Of a stretch of 64,000 nucleotides of DNA, positions 1 through 10,300 are shown piece by piece; positions within the stretch are counted from its first letter, which is position 1, and every line of letters begins with the position of its first letter. The notes under the pieces were generated by a model. That model saw nothing but the letters and a program-made list of their open reading frames with translations. It was not told the origin of the DNA and did no database searches. This stretch comes from Rebecca billardiae RCC1528 (Eukaryota; Haptophyta): the NCBI GenBank assembly GCA_965240325.2, contig OZ251224.1:4377343-4441342 (forward strand), given 5' to 3'. The translations under genes and the position numbers were made by a program.

Positions 1-2
1 TG

Positions 3-824
3 GGCTCGTGCTACAACCCGTTCGGCGCGGCGGAGTACGCGCAGCGCTTCGACGTGTGCGCGCTCGACCTCTGGCCCGGCGCGGCCGACGTGCTCCGCTG
101 CGACTTCTTGACCGTGCCCATCGAGGCGGCGCCGGTCGAGGCGGCGCCCATGGGGCCTGGGCGGCCGGTCGGGGCGGCCGCGCCGCGCGCCGCCGACGCG
201 CGGCCCGCGGCGCGCGGGGCGGGCGCGGGCGCGGAGGCCGATGCTGCGCGCGGCGCCGCGGGGCGGGGCATGGTGCTGCGCGAGGAGGCGTACACCGCGC
301 CGGACGGCACGCCGATGCGCGCGGCGGGCGCGCTGCGCGCGCACAGCGCGGACGTGCTCGTGCTCAGCCTGGTGCTCTCCTACCTGCCCACAGCGCAGCA
401 GCGCGCACTCGCGGTGCAGCAGGCGCGCAAGCTGCTGCGCGCGCCGAGCGCGGACTCGCCGCACGAGGCCGGGCTGCTGCTGATCGTGGACGCGGGCTCG
501 ATCTCGCGGCCCGCGTCGCTCTCGAAGGCGGCGCGGCCGGACGACGCGCTCCCGCGCTGGCTGGGCGCCATCGAGGCGGCGGGCTTCCGGCTCGTCCGGT
601 ACGAGGAGGTGGGCGGGCCGGGCCGCGCGCACGCGCTCGCCTTCCAGACGACGCCGCTGCCCGCCGGCGCACAGCCGGCGCTCGTGCCGATGCCCGTGCG
701 CAAGGAGCTGCTCGGTGAGGCGGGGGCGGCCGAGCCGCGCGTGGCCGACCGCTGGGCGGCCGTGCGCGACGTCGCCGAGCTCGCCGTGGCCGCCTCCGAC
801 GTTGATCATCCTCAAGGAGGCTGA
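3..824 (+). CDS. BMT2/SAMTOR-family SAM-binding methyltransferase, 5'-truncated
   Basis: The gene enters from the left edge; codons are in frame from base 3. The first visible residues are GSCYNPF, the motif I region of the BMT2 (25S rRNA adenine-N1 methyltransferase) / SAMTOR family. ALDLWPG, a VLRCDFL segment, a DVLVLSLVLSYLP block and GLLLIVDAGS follow, the usual order for this Rossmann methyltransferase. A Lys/Arg-poor, Ala-rich insertion of about 60 residues lies between the DFL segment and the VLSLVLSYLP block. Family members either methylate large-subunit rRNA in the nucleolus (fungal Bmt2) or sense S-adenosylmethionine upstream of mTORC1 (animal SAMTOR); the sequence does not say which. 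The stop is the TGA at 822-824. No start is assigned because the N-terminus lies outside the window. Confidence 0.75.
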   Translation, partial: GSCYNPFGAAEYAQRFDVCALDLWPGAADVLRCDFLTVPIEAAPVEAAPMGPGRPVGAAAPRAADARPAARGAGAGAEADAARGAAGRGMVLREEAYTAPDGTPMRAAGALRAHSADVLVLSLVLSYLPTAQQRALAVQQARKLLRAPSADSPHEAGLLLIVDAGSISRPASLSKAARPDDALPRWLGAIEAAGFRLVRYEEVGGPGRAHALAFQTTPLPAGAQPALVPMPVRKELLGEAGAAEPRVADRWAAVRDVAELAVAASDVDHPQGG

Positions 825-1180
825 TGAGTCACTTGACCGTCGGGATGGGAGTGTGAAGTGAGCAAGGTCAGTCAGGCGGGAGAGGTCATCGGAGTAATCG
901 GAGTAAGATTGGGCCAAATTCCGCAACCGTAGATTTCAGTCCGTCGTCGAGGCAAATGCGAGTTGTGGGTAAAGTGAAGGCGTACTCGATGGTTGTCATT
1001 ATCTCATCAAACCGCTTCGGGTCAACGTCAATATGATCGAGGTATACTACAAGGGGAGAGCCAGATCTAACTTGAGAGAACAAGAGAAGGCGGGAGAAGG
1101 ACGAGTTCGTCCAATTAGGCTTGCCTAAAAAGATCATCATACTATACGCTCCTAAGTAGACCCCCCAGGCCGGTACGGAG
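825..1180. other. AT-richer spacer with a small minus-strand ORF
   Basis: This 350-base spacer is clearly less GC-rich than its neighbours. It holds an 84-codon ORF on the minus strand (1140 to 886) with mixed codon use (AAA, ATT, GTT) unlike the G/C-ending codons of real genes here. The peptide has no family I recognise. It could be a fragment of an inserted element or chance; I do not call it a gene. Confidence 0.3.
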
Positions 1181-3509
1181 ATGCCAATCTCCCGCGTTCC
1201 CGAGCGCTTTCCGCCGACTGAACTCGCGAAGCCGTCAGGAAGTCACTCCATCTCCCGAGCGGGGGCCCGAGCGTCGACGACTGGGGTGAGAAGACGAACG
1301 AGGGCCGCAGACGCCAAACGCGGCTTTCCCTCGCGGATCTGGCGTCCACCCGCCGGGCGCCACGGGGCCCAACCAGGGGGCCTCGAACGCCCCCCTAGGC
1401 GACACCGGGGGGGCGTACACGCCGACTCCTCTCCCCGCAGCGCCGCCAGCCGCGTCGCGTCGTGCCGGCGCCGCGTTCAGCAGCGGCGCCGCGCCGGCGC
1501 GTGCAGTCGCCTACCCGTCCTACGCGGCCGCCGCCTCGGCCGCCGAGCCCGCCGCGCCCTCCGCCGCGGCGGAGGGCCACGCGCGGCTGAGCAAAGGGCA
1601 GAAGAAGAACCTGCGCAAGAAGAAGCAGCGGCTCGCCCTGCAGGAGGCCGAGGCCAAGCTCCTCCTGCAGCAGCACGCGAACGCGGCGCTCACGGCCGAG
1701 CAGCGCTCGCTCACCGCGCAGATTGTGAGCGCGGCGGCCGCGGCGAATGGCGGGTACGCCGCGTACAACCCGATGGTCGCGGCGGCGACCGCCGCCGCGG
1801 CCGCCGCGCTCGGCATGCAGGGCCTGCCGCCCCAGCAGCCCTGTTACCCGTACGGCGCGCTGCCGCCGTACGGCGCAGTGCCGCAGCCGCAGCCGCCGCT
1901 GCCGCTGCACTCGATGGCGCAGGGCGGCAGTGCCGCGCAGTACGCGCACGCGCACCTGCCGCCGGCGCATCAGCAGCAGCCGCAGCAGCCGCAGCAGCAC
2001 GCCAGCTTCGTCGTCCTCGCGCTCGGCCCCGAGCTCGGCGCCGAGGCCGCCGACGCCGAGCTCGCGTCCGTGCTCGTGGACGGCCCCTCGCTGCAGCCGC
2101 TGGCGCACTTCCACGCGCGCGTGGCGCCGAGCGCGGCGGCGCGGCGCGAGGGCGAGGGCGTGGTGTCGCTGCCCACCGCGCTCGCGCGCTGGGAGCAGTG
2201 GCTCGTCGCGCTCGGCGTGCACGCGGGCGGCGCGCGCGCGCGCTGCGTGGCGGTGTGCCGTGTGGATGCGGAGCTGAGCACGCAGCTGCCGCGCGCGTGC
2301 GCGCGCGCGGCCGTGCTCGTGCCGCCGCTGCTCTCGAGCTGGGTGGCGGTTGTGAGCGCGTTCGTCCGCGCGTACGGCTGGCCGGTGGGCGCCCCCATCG
2401 GCGCGCCGCCCGCCTTCGAGCAGGTCGCCGCCGCCGCCGGCGTCGCCGTGCCCGCGGGCGCGCTCGCGCAGGCGTACGCTGCGTGGGCGGTGCTGCGGCA
2501 GCTGCTGGCGGACGGCGCGGCGCTGCAGCCCAGCGGGTTTGCTGCTGCGCACGCGCACGGGCGGCATGCGGGCGCGCAGGGGCCGCCGCCGCCGCACAAG
2601 ACGAGCGCCATGCCCGCCGCCACGACGAGCGCGCTGCCCTCGCCGCCAGCGCAGCGCGCGGCGCCCTCGCCCTCGCCCTCGCCGCCGCAGCCGCAGCCGC
2701 AGCCGCTGCCGTGGCTGTCGGCGCAGCAGCTCGGCTCGAGCGGCCTCGGCGCTGACGGCCTGGGCGCGTGCGGCAGCGCGGCGCAGGCGTACGGTGGAGG
2801 CGCGACGACGGGCGTGCAGCCCGCGCCCACCTACGCCTGCGCAGGCGGCGCGCCGCCGCGCCTGCCGCCGGGCAACGGCCGCGCCGCCGCCGGCTCCCAC
2901 CAGGCGGCGGCAGCGCCCGCGCTCTCGGCAAGGCCCACGCCCGCGGCCGCGCCCGGCGGCAGAGTGCCGCACAGCGGGGCGCCGCCGAGCTCGCAGTGGG
3001 AGCCGGACGCGTTCCTGATGCTGGGGCTGCAAGGTGCGCCGCCCGCCCCGCGCGCGCGCGCCGCCCGCCCCGCGCGCTCGCACCGCTCACTCAAGGCTTT
3101 GCTGCCGCGCGCGCGGACCGCCCTCGCGCAGGCCTGAGCCTGGGCATGGGCCACCCGGGGCTGGCGGGGGTGAGCGTCGCGCGGCCGAGCAGCGGGCAGC
3201 GCGCACTGCCCTCCGCGCTCAGCCTCGACTCCGGCCTCGGCGCCCGCCGGCGGGGCGCGTGCTCCCCCGCGTGCTGCTCCCCCGCGTGCGCGTGCGAGGA
3301 GGGCGGGGGCGAGGACGAGTGCGTCGAGTGCGCTGGCCTCGACCAGCTCGTGCTGCCCGTGCTCAACGACGTGTGCGCGTGCGTGCGCGCGCGCGCGCGC
3401 CGCCGCGCGGCCAGACGCGGCGGCCGCTGCTGAGCCGCACGTGCGCCCCGCCCTCCGCCGCGCGCAGGTGCTGCCGCCCGAGGACGAGATCCTGCCGCTC
3501 ACGCGCTGA
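1181..3509 (+). CDS. ERI1-like 3'-5' exonuclease-fold protein lacking catalytic residues
   Basis: Modelled as exons 1181-1285, 1377-3033, 3132-3370 and 3468-3509 (680 residues). The last two introns are well supported by frame changes at GTGCGC/GTGTGC donors and GCGCAG acceptors. The first (GTGAGA donor) is a guess made to reach an ATG; the frame is open from 1290. A basic stretch (KGQKKNLRKKKQR) and a short helix are followed by an Ala/Pro/Gln-rich linker, then residues about 246-422 align to the ERI1/THEX1 DEDDh exonuclease fold: FVVL strand, SVLVD, FHARV.P, ALARWEQWL, LSTQLP, LSSWVAVVSAFVRAYG and a terminal LRQLLADG. The acidic and His catalytic positions of that family are replaced (see findings). 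The C-terminal third is low complexity and ends with a Cys-rich ACSPACCSPACACEE patch. RNA binding without cleavage is a possible role, by inference only. Confidence 0.55.
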
Positions 3510-4679
3510 GGGCGCGCTGAGGGCACGCCCAGCCGCGCCCCGCGCGGGGGGGCGGAGCCGTGCCGAGCCCTGCGCGCTCTGGGGCGGGCCGCGCGCGCCG
3601 AGGCCGCAGCGCTGGACATGGGCCGCCGGCGCCTCGCCTGTGCCACGGCTAGGCGGCGCGCGCTGCCACCCGCGCCCAGGCCGCCCAGCCGCGGGCAGGC
3701 TGGGCGCGTGTGCGCGCGCGTGCTGCTGTGTTGGCGGCAGGGTGCGGCGCCATGTGCCGCATGCAATTTAGGTCGGGCGAGCTGGTGGCGCCGGGGGAGG
3801 CGGCCCTCCCCTCAGCCTCAGCCTCGCCATGCCACTCTGTTCCATCTCCGTTTTGCTTCGAAATGGCTTCATCTGCTTCTCTGCACCTCCGCAGCTCCCC
3901 AGCTCCGCAGCTCGAGCTCGGCCGGGCGCCGCCACGCCACGCGGCTGCTCGTCGTCGACCGGAGCGGCGATGCTGCCCGCCGACTCGGCTCCTGCGGAAA
4001 CCCAGCCCGCTGCGGGGCCCACGGCACCTGTGGGCATGTCGCCCATCGGCATCGATCCGCGCGCGGACCGGCCGGACGGCTCGGGGCCCCCGGCCAGGGC
4101 CGCAGTGCAAGTCGCACCGCCGGGTGGCCGCGAGGGCAGTGGCTCCGAGCGCGAGTCGCGGAGAGTACGTCGCCAGCGCGCAGGACCCAGCACTTAGGTT
4201 AGGTCATAGTTCTAGAGTTGCGACGCGTGCTACATCCTGCGCGGACTGCCGCTGCTGTCATGGTCCCACCGCTTACGCCTACAGACAGAGTACAAACATT
4301 AACACGGTGATCGCGTCACCGGACGTCGCACAATTATTAGCAGTTACTAGATAACTAGTCTTAATCAGGATCCGGGGTGATGAGATTGCGCCGCGAGGCG
4401 GCCGCAGCCCTCATCCAGGCCTCGCAGGCGGACGGCTGAACGAATTTTTCCGGCGGCGCTACCATCGGCGACGGCTTCATGGGCGGTGACAGTTGGCGGG
4501 CGTCAATCTCGCCTGCCTGAGCTGTGTGCGTCTCTTATTCTTAGTAAACTGTAGTTGTCGTCACGGTCACGGATGTTCACCCAGCAGTCGTTCAGCTCAC
4601 TTCAGCATCAGTCTTCGAGAGAATTCGTCTTGCGCGCAACCGTCCGCACCGCGCGTCCGCGCCCATCCTCGCCGCGCCG
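3510..4679. other. Intergenic region, no supported gene
   Basis: Overlapping ORFs run through this 1.2 kb but none has recognisable domains or an ATG-led frame better than its shadows. Composition falls from very GC-rich (3510-4200) to mixed after 4300. It is the 3' flank of the ERI1-like gene and the promoter side of the CIA30 gene. Confidence 0.5.
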
Positions 4680-5396
4680 ATGGTCATGCGTCGCAGCCCA
4701 CTCCTCACTCTGGCAGCGACGGCAGCAGCCATCACGCGCGCGAGCGCGATGGCACAGGGCAGCTGGGACTTTGGGCGCTTCGTCTCCACGGCGGCGACGT
4801 TCAACTCGCCCTTTGCCGCGCTGCAGAGCATGGCGGGCGCGGCTGGCACGCCGCTGCGGGTCGCAAAGGGCGATGTCGTGTGGTCGCCAACGCAGCAGAA
4901 CGGCGCGGAGTGGGCCACGCTGGACGACGTGGTCATGGGCGGGCGCAGCGAGAGCCGCGTGGCGCTCAGCTCGGCGGGCCTGGACTGGGGCGGCCTCGTC
5001 ACGACCGACGGCGGCGGCGGCTTTGCCGGCATGCGCACCAAGCCCCTGCCGCGCCCGCTCGACCTGTCCGCGTGCAGCGGCATCGAGCTGAAGGTGCTCG
5101 GCGACGGCTTCCGGTACAAGTGCATCTTGCGCGACTCGACCGACTGGAACGGCGTTGCGTGGACCGTCTCCTTCAACACGAAGAAGTCGCGCGCCGAGAC
5201 GCGCGTGCGGCTGCCCTTCACGGCGTTCACGCCCACCCGGTTTGCGCGCACGCTGGCTGACGCGCCGCCGCTCGCGACGGAACGCGTGAGCACGCTGCAG
5301 CTCACGCTGTCCAAGTTTGAGTACGACGACGGGCTCAACCCTACGTTCCGAGAGGGGGAGTTCGGCCTGACGCTGCTCGAGGTGCGAGCATTCTAA
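4680..5396 (+). CDS. CIA30 / NDUFAF1-like domain protein
   Basis: Single exon, 238 residues. A hydrophobic, Ala/Thr-rich leader (about residues 5-24) is followed by a CIA30 (complex I intermediate-associated protein 30) beta-sandwich domain. WATLDDVVMGGRSES, the GGLVTTDGGGGFAGMRTKP turn and the DLSACSGIELKVLGDG strand are diagnostic, with a later FTAFTPTRFART segment matching the conserved end of the domain. Mitochondrial members help assemble the membrane arm of complex I; algal and plant plastid relatives (HCF173-type) act in photosystem II translation or assembly. The leader suggests an organelle or secretory destination, so either role is possible. The start is the first ATG at 4680; a second in-frame ATG is two codons later. 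Confidence 0.75.
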   Translation: MVMRRSPLLTLAATAAAITRASAMAQGSWDFGRFVSTAATFNSPFAALQSMAGAAGTPLRVAKGDVVWSPTQQNGAEWATLDDVVMGGRSESRVALSSAGLDWGGLVTTDGGGGFAGMRTKPLPRPLDLSACSGIELKVLGDGFRYKCILRDSTDWNGVAWTVSFNTKKSRAETRVRLPFTAFTPTRFARTLADAPPLATERVSTLQLTLSKFEYDDGLNPTFREGEFGLTLLEVRAF

Positions 5397-5761
5397 TGAC
5401 CTGTGACCCGATCGCCGAGCGCGCGCTTAGGAGTTTCCAGTTTCCGGCGAGTCTGAGGAATCTGGGCCGTGTCATGAGTCATCTACTCCGACTACCGCGA
5501 CGTCGACTGAGACTGCGTCAAAGGAGTAGCCGCGGCTGAGGGGCGTGGACGTGGAGCGGCTGCGTATCAACCTCGACCGCCTCGAGGAGCAGGCGCTCAT
5601 CTGCCCTCATCTGCCGCACGGGCTAAAGTAGCCGGTCCGGTCACCAGTCAACCTGACGAACCAGACTCGAGTACTCGACAAAGCCGTCCGGACTCACCGA
5701 CGACGGCCGGTGCAGCGCCGCGGCTTCATCAACGCGCGACACGCGGCGTCATCGAGGCAGC
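5397..5761. other. Intergenic spacer
   Basis: No gene or repeat seen between the CIA30 gene and the pyrophosphatase start. Confidence 0.5.
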
Positions 5762-6704
5762 ATGGCAATCGCCCTTCTCCTGCTCTCCACGCATGCGGCC
5801 TCGCGCGGCGCCAGCCTGGCGCGCGTGTCGGCGCTGCGCGGCGCCTCGGCGCTGCGCATGTCGCTCCCGACGGCCAAGCCCGACGGCGAGCTCGGCACGG
5901 AGGAGTTCAAGGTCAACTTCTTCGATGGCTCGAGCCCCAAGTCGCCGTGGCACGACGTGCCGCTCGAGGCGGGCAACGGGCTGTACAACTTCGTGAACGA
6001 GATCCCCAAGTACACGACGGCGAAGATGGAGGTCGACACGAAGGCGCCCAACAACCCGATCGTGCAGGACGAGAAGAAGGGCAAGCTCCGCTACTACCAC
6101 GGCTGCATCTTCTGGAACTACGGCTGCCTGCCTCAGACGTGGGAGGACCCGAACGTGAAGGGCGCGGACGAGGTGGGCGGCGCGTTCGGCGACAACGACC
6201 CGATCGACGTCGTCGAGATCGGGTCGCAGCGTCTCGAGATGGGTGCGCGCGGGGGCGCGTGCGCTGCCTCGCCCCCGTGGCGCGCGCCGTCTCGTCTCAC
6301 CGCGCGGCCGGTGGCGCGCCGCTCGCCCGCACGCGCACGCGCTCGCGCGCGCGCGCGCGCACGCAGGCTCGATCACGCCGGTGAAGCCATTGGGCGTGCT
6401 GGCGATGATCGACGACGGCGAGCTCGACTGGAAGGTGATCGCGATCGCCGCCACCGACCCGATGGCCTCGGAGCTCAACGACGTCGCCGACCTCGAGGCG
6501 AAGATGCCGGGCGTCGTCTCAGGCATCCGCGAGTGGTTCCGGTGGTACAAGACGCCTGACGACAAGCCGCTCAACGGCTTCGGCTTCGGCGAGAAGTGCC
6601 TCGGCGCGAGCCACGCGAAGGAGGTGATCGCCGAGACGCACGGCTTCTACAAGGCGCTGCTCGAGGGCAAGACCGACAAGGGCAAGCTGTGGCTGCCCAA
6701 CTGA
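5762..6704 (+). CDS. Soluble inorganic pyrophosphatase (family I), likely plastid-targeted
   Basis: Exons 5762-6242 and 6367-6704 give 272 residues; the intron (GTGCGC donor, ACGCAG acceptor) restores the frame exactly inside a conserved block. The enzyme hydrolyses PPi to two phosphates and pulls biosynthetic reactions forward. Visible family features: [27 protein letters not shown], the [17 protein letters not shown] loop, the signature [11 protein letters not shown] with its metal-binding aspartates, [16 protein letters not shown] and the C-terminal [18 protein letters not shown]. All metal-binding acidic positions I can place are present, so it should be active. Residues 1-35 are a hydrophobic, Ser/Ala/Arg-rich leader ([16 protein letters not shown]) absent from cytosolic enzymes, consistent with a signal plus transit peptide to a complex plastid. 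Confidence 0.93.
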
Positions 6705-7357
6705 GCGCCGGCCCGGCCGGAGTGCGGCCGCGCTCGTGGCTGGCCCGCGGCCGCTGGCTGCGGCCGGCCGAGCGCGCGCGCGCTGATGAGGCGGCCGGCT
6801 GATGAGCCCACCCAGCTGCCGCATCAGCTCTCCATGACCGAGGCTGCCGCGCTACTCCGCTGCGTCCTGCGCCGCCGACTGCGCACTCTGCACCCATCCG
6901 TCAGTGTGAGTGTCACCAACGGCCTGGCCGCGGGCGGCACGGATCTTTATCTGGATTCTGGGGCCGCTGCGCCCACCGCCGCCGTGGTTAATCCGATATC
7001 ACCTTCATGGTGGAGACCGTCGTCGATGGGATCGCGCGCGCGGATGAGAAGTGCAAGTAGTACGTATCGTCCGCAGCTGATGATTGCACCCGTACGATAG
7101 CGCAAAGCAGTATCATCCTGCTGCATACGCCTTTAAAAGGATCATGTTGAAACAGTCACTCTGCTAAGACTAAGTCGACACTACGACGACGCTGGCCGCT
7201 GAGTAATTCTGCGACACTGAAGGACTGCTCACTGCTCACCAGGCGGCGGCGGCGGCGGCAGGATTTTCTCTCCAGCCAATCGCCGCTGCGCATTCTCTTT
7301 CTCACGAACGTCCGGCTCGCCCTCGAGACGCGCGCTCGGCGGGCATCAGCAATCGCG
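6705..7357. other. Intergenic spacer, no supported gene
   Basis: Mixed composition, more AT-rich between 7000 and 7200. It contains the 5' flank of the trehalose-phosphate synthase gene. I see no RNA gene or repeat. Confidence 0.5.
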
Positions 7358-10300
7358 ATGGCGCCTCCCCGCGCGAGGCCCGCGAGGAAGCCGCTCGTCA
7401 CGAGCGGCGACGGCGCGCTGCCCAACTCGCGGGGCGACTCGCCGTTGCACGCGGGTAAGCAGCGCACGCGCACAGGGGACGTCGAGCGGCACATCGTCGC
7501 GCAGATCTCGGTGTGGCGCGCGCGCGCGCATGCGCGCGCTCCGCGCGGGCGCGGGCGCGGCGCGCGCTCGCGCGATCCCGCGCGCGGCCGCGGCCGACGC
7601 GGCCGGCGTGCACGGTGGCGGGGATGCCAAGCTCACTCCCCACGCGCCGCGCCGCGCCCGCGGCTCCCGCGCCCCGCGCGCGCCGCCCGCGCGCCCGTCG
7701 GCGCGCAGGAGCTGCAGAGGCAGCTGACGAGCGAGCGGCAGCGGCAGCAGGACGTGAAGGCGCACGCGGACGAGCGGCAGTCGAAGGAGACGTGCCTGAT
7801 CATCGTGGCGAACCGGCTGCCCGTCTCGCTCTCGCGCCTGCCCTCGGGCGACTGGAACGCCGACATGTCCCACGGCGGGCTCGTGTCGGCGCTGATGGGC
7901 GTGCGCAACCTGCGGATGACGTGGGTGGGCTGGCCGGGGCTCGAGGTGCCGAAGGAGGACCAGCAGGCGGTGTCGGAGCAGCTGCAGCGGCTGCTGCAGT
8001 GCGTGCCCGTCTTCCTCGACGCGAAGACCTCGGGCCTGTACTACGACGGCTTCTGCAACAACGTGCTCTGGCCGCTGCTGCACTACGTGCCGCTCTCGTC
8101 CCTCGGCACCGAGATGCGCGAGGACGAGTGGGACGCGTACCGGCGCGCGAACGCGGCGTTCGCCGACGCGATCTGCTCGGTGGCGGACGAGGCGGACATG
8201 GTGTGGCTGCAGGACTACCACCTCATGCTCCTCCCGCAGCTCCTGCGCGAGCGCCGCCCGCGCGCCAAGATCGGCTGGTTCCTGCACGTGCCGTGGTGCG
8301 CGGCCGAGATCTACGCGTCCTTCCCCAAGCGCAAGCAGATTCTGCGCGGGCTGCTCGGCGCGGACCTGATCGGCTTCCACGTGTACGACTACGCGCGGCA
8401 CTTCACCGAGTCGCTGCAGCGCGTGCTCGGCGTCGAGGTCGCCGTGCACCGCGAGACGTACGTGCGCGACCTCGCGCGCGGCCACTGCCTCGCGGTCGGC
8501 GCGTTCCCGATCGGCATCGAGCCCGCGCGCTTTGACCAGCTGCTCGACTCGCTCGAGGTGAAGGACCGGATCATCGACCTGCGCCGGCGGTTCGACGGGA
8601 AGCTGGTGCTGCTCGGGATCGACCGGCTCGACTACATCAAGGGGCTGCCGCACAAGCTCGCGGGCATGCACCGCTTCCTCTCGCAGCAGCCGCACATGCG
8701 GCGGCGCGTCGTGCTGCTGCAGATTGCCGTGCCGTCGCGCGTCGCCGTCCCCGGCTACCAGAAGCTGCGCGACTCGGTGCACCGGCTGGTGGCGCAGATC
8801 AACGGGCAGTTCGGCACGCTGGGCGACGTGCCCGTGCACTACCTCGACCGCTCGTGCGACCTCACCGAGCTCGCCGCGCTCTACTTCGTCGCGGACGCGC
8901 TGATCGTCACCTCCCTGCGCGACGGCATGAACCTCGTCTCGTTCGAGTACGTGGCGTGCCAGCGGCCCAGGGACCCGGGCGTGCTCATCCTGTCGGACTT
9001 CGCGGGGGCGGCGCAGTGCCTGCGCGCGGGCGCGCTGGTGGTGAACCCGCACGACGCGCAGGAGATCGCCAACGCCATCGCGCAGGCCGTCGCCATGCCC
9101 TCCGCCGAGCGCGCCGAGCGGCACGCGCACATGGCAGCGTACGTGCGGCGGCACACGGCGCAGGCGTGGGCGGAGGAGTTCGCGCTCTCGCTCACGCACC
9201 TCGAGGCGGAGCTGAGCGAGGCGGGGTTCGCGCGGCGCAACCCGGCGCTGCCGCTGCCCGCCGGCGCGGTGTGCGCCGGCTTCGCCGCCGCCGCCGCCGC
9301 CTCCTCCCAGCGGCTGCTCGTGCTGGGCGTGCTGCACACGCTGCTCGACTGGCGCGCCTTCCGGGCGGCGGTCGACGCGCGCGCGCTGCCCCGCCGCGTG
9401 CGCGACGCGGTGGCCGCGCTCGCGACGGCGCCGCACACGACGGTGGTGATCGTCTCGGCGCGCGAGCGCGCGCTGCTCGCCGAGTGGTTCGCCGGCATCC
9501 CCGTCTGGCTCGTCGCGGAGAACGGCCTCTTCATCTCGGACCGCACCGTGGGCGCGGACGCGCCGTGGGAGTGCACCGACGAGAACGCGCTCGGCGCGCC
9601 GTGGCTGGCGCACGTGCGGCCCATCTTCGACTTCTTCGAGCAGCGCACGCCGCACACGTGCATCGAGGCGCACGAGTGCTCGATCACGTGGCACCACGCG
9701 AGCGACCTCGACGGCGGCGCCGCCGTCGACGCGGCGGGCGCCGCCGCCTCGGCCGCCGCGTCGGCGGGCGGCGAGCGCGCGCGCGGCGTGAGCGCTGACG
9801 CGGCCGCGGCCGCGGCCGCGTCCGCGGGCATGGCGGGCTCCGGCCGGCCGCTGCGCGCGCCGGTGGGCGAGATCTCGCACGCCGACTTCGCGGCGTACAT
9901 GGCCTCCGAGCTGTACGCCCACCTCGCCCGCGCCCTCCGCTCCGCGCGCGTGGAGGTGCACCTGGACGCAGACCGCGTGGAGGTGCGCCCCTCCGCCGTC
10001 TCCAAGGGCTCCGCCATCGAGCTCATCCTCGACAGGTGCGCGCGCGAGCGTGCGCGCACGCGCACGCGCACGCGCGGCGCAGGCGCGCGCGCGCGGAGGC
10101 GCGCGCGGAGGGGCGCACGCCGAGGGGCGCACAGGCGCGCGGACGCACGTGCGGAGGGGCGCACGCGCGGCGCAGCGGCACACGCGCTCGGGCGCACGCA
10201 GCCTGTGCGCACGGTGCGCACGCGGAGGGGCTGCGCCGCGCGCGCCGAGGCTGAGCGGACGGCCGCCCCGCGCGCGCCACCCGCCGCACGCGCGCGCGCC

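Noticed and set aside
3710-4354. Overlapping ORFs between the ERI1-like and CIA30 genes
   Set aside because: Several equal-length frames overlap with no domain, no splice support and no codon bias.
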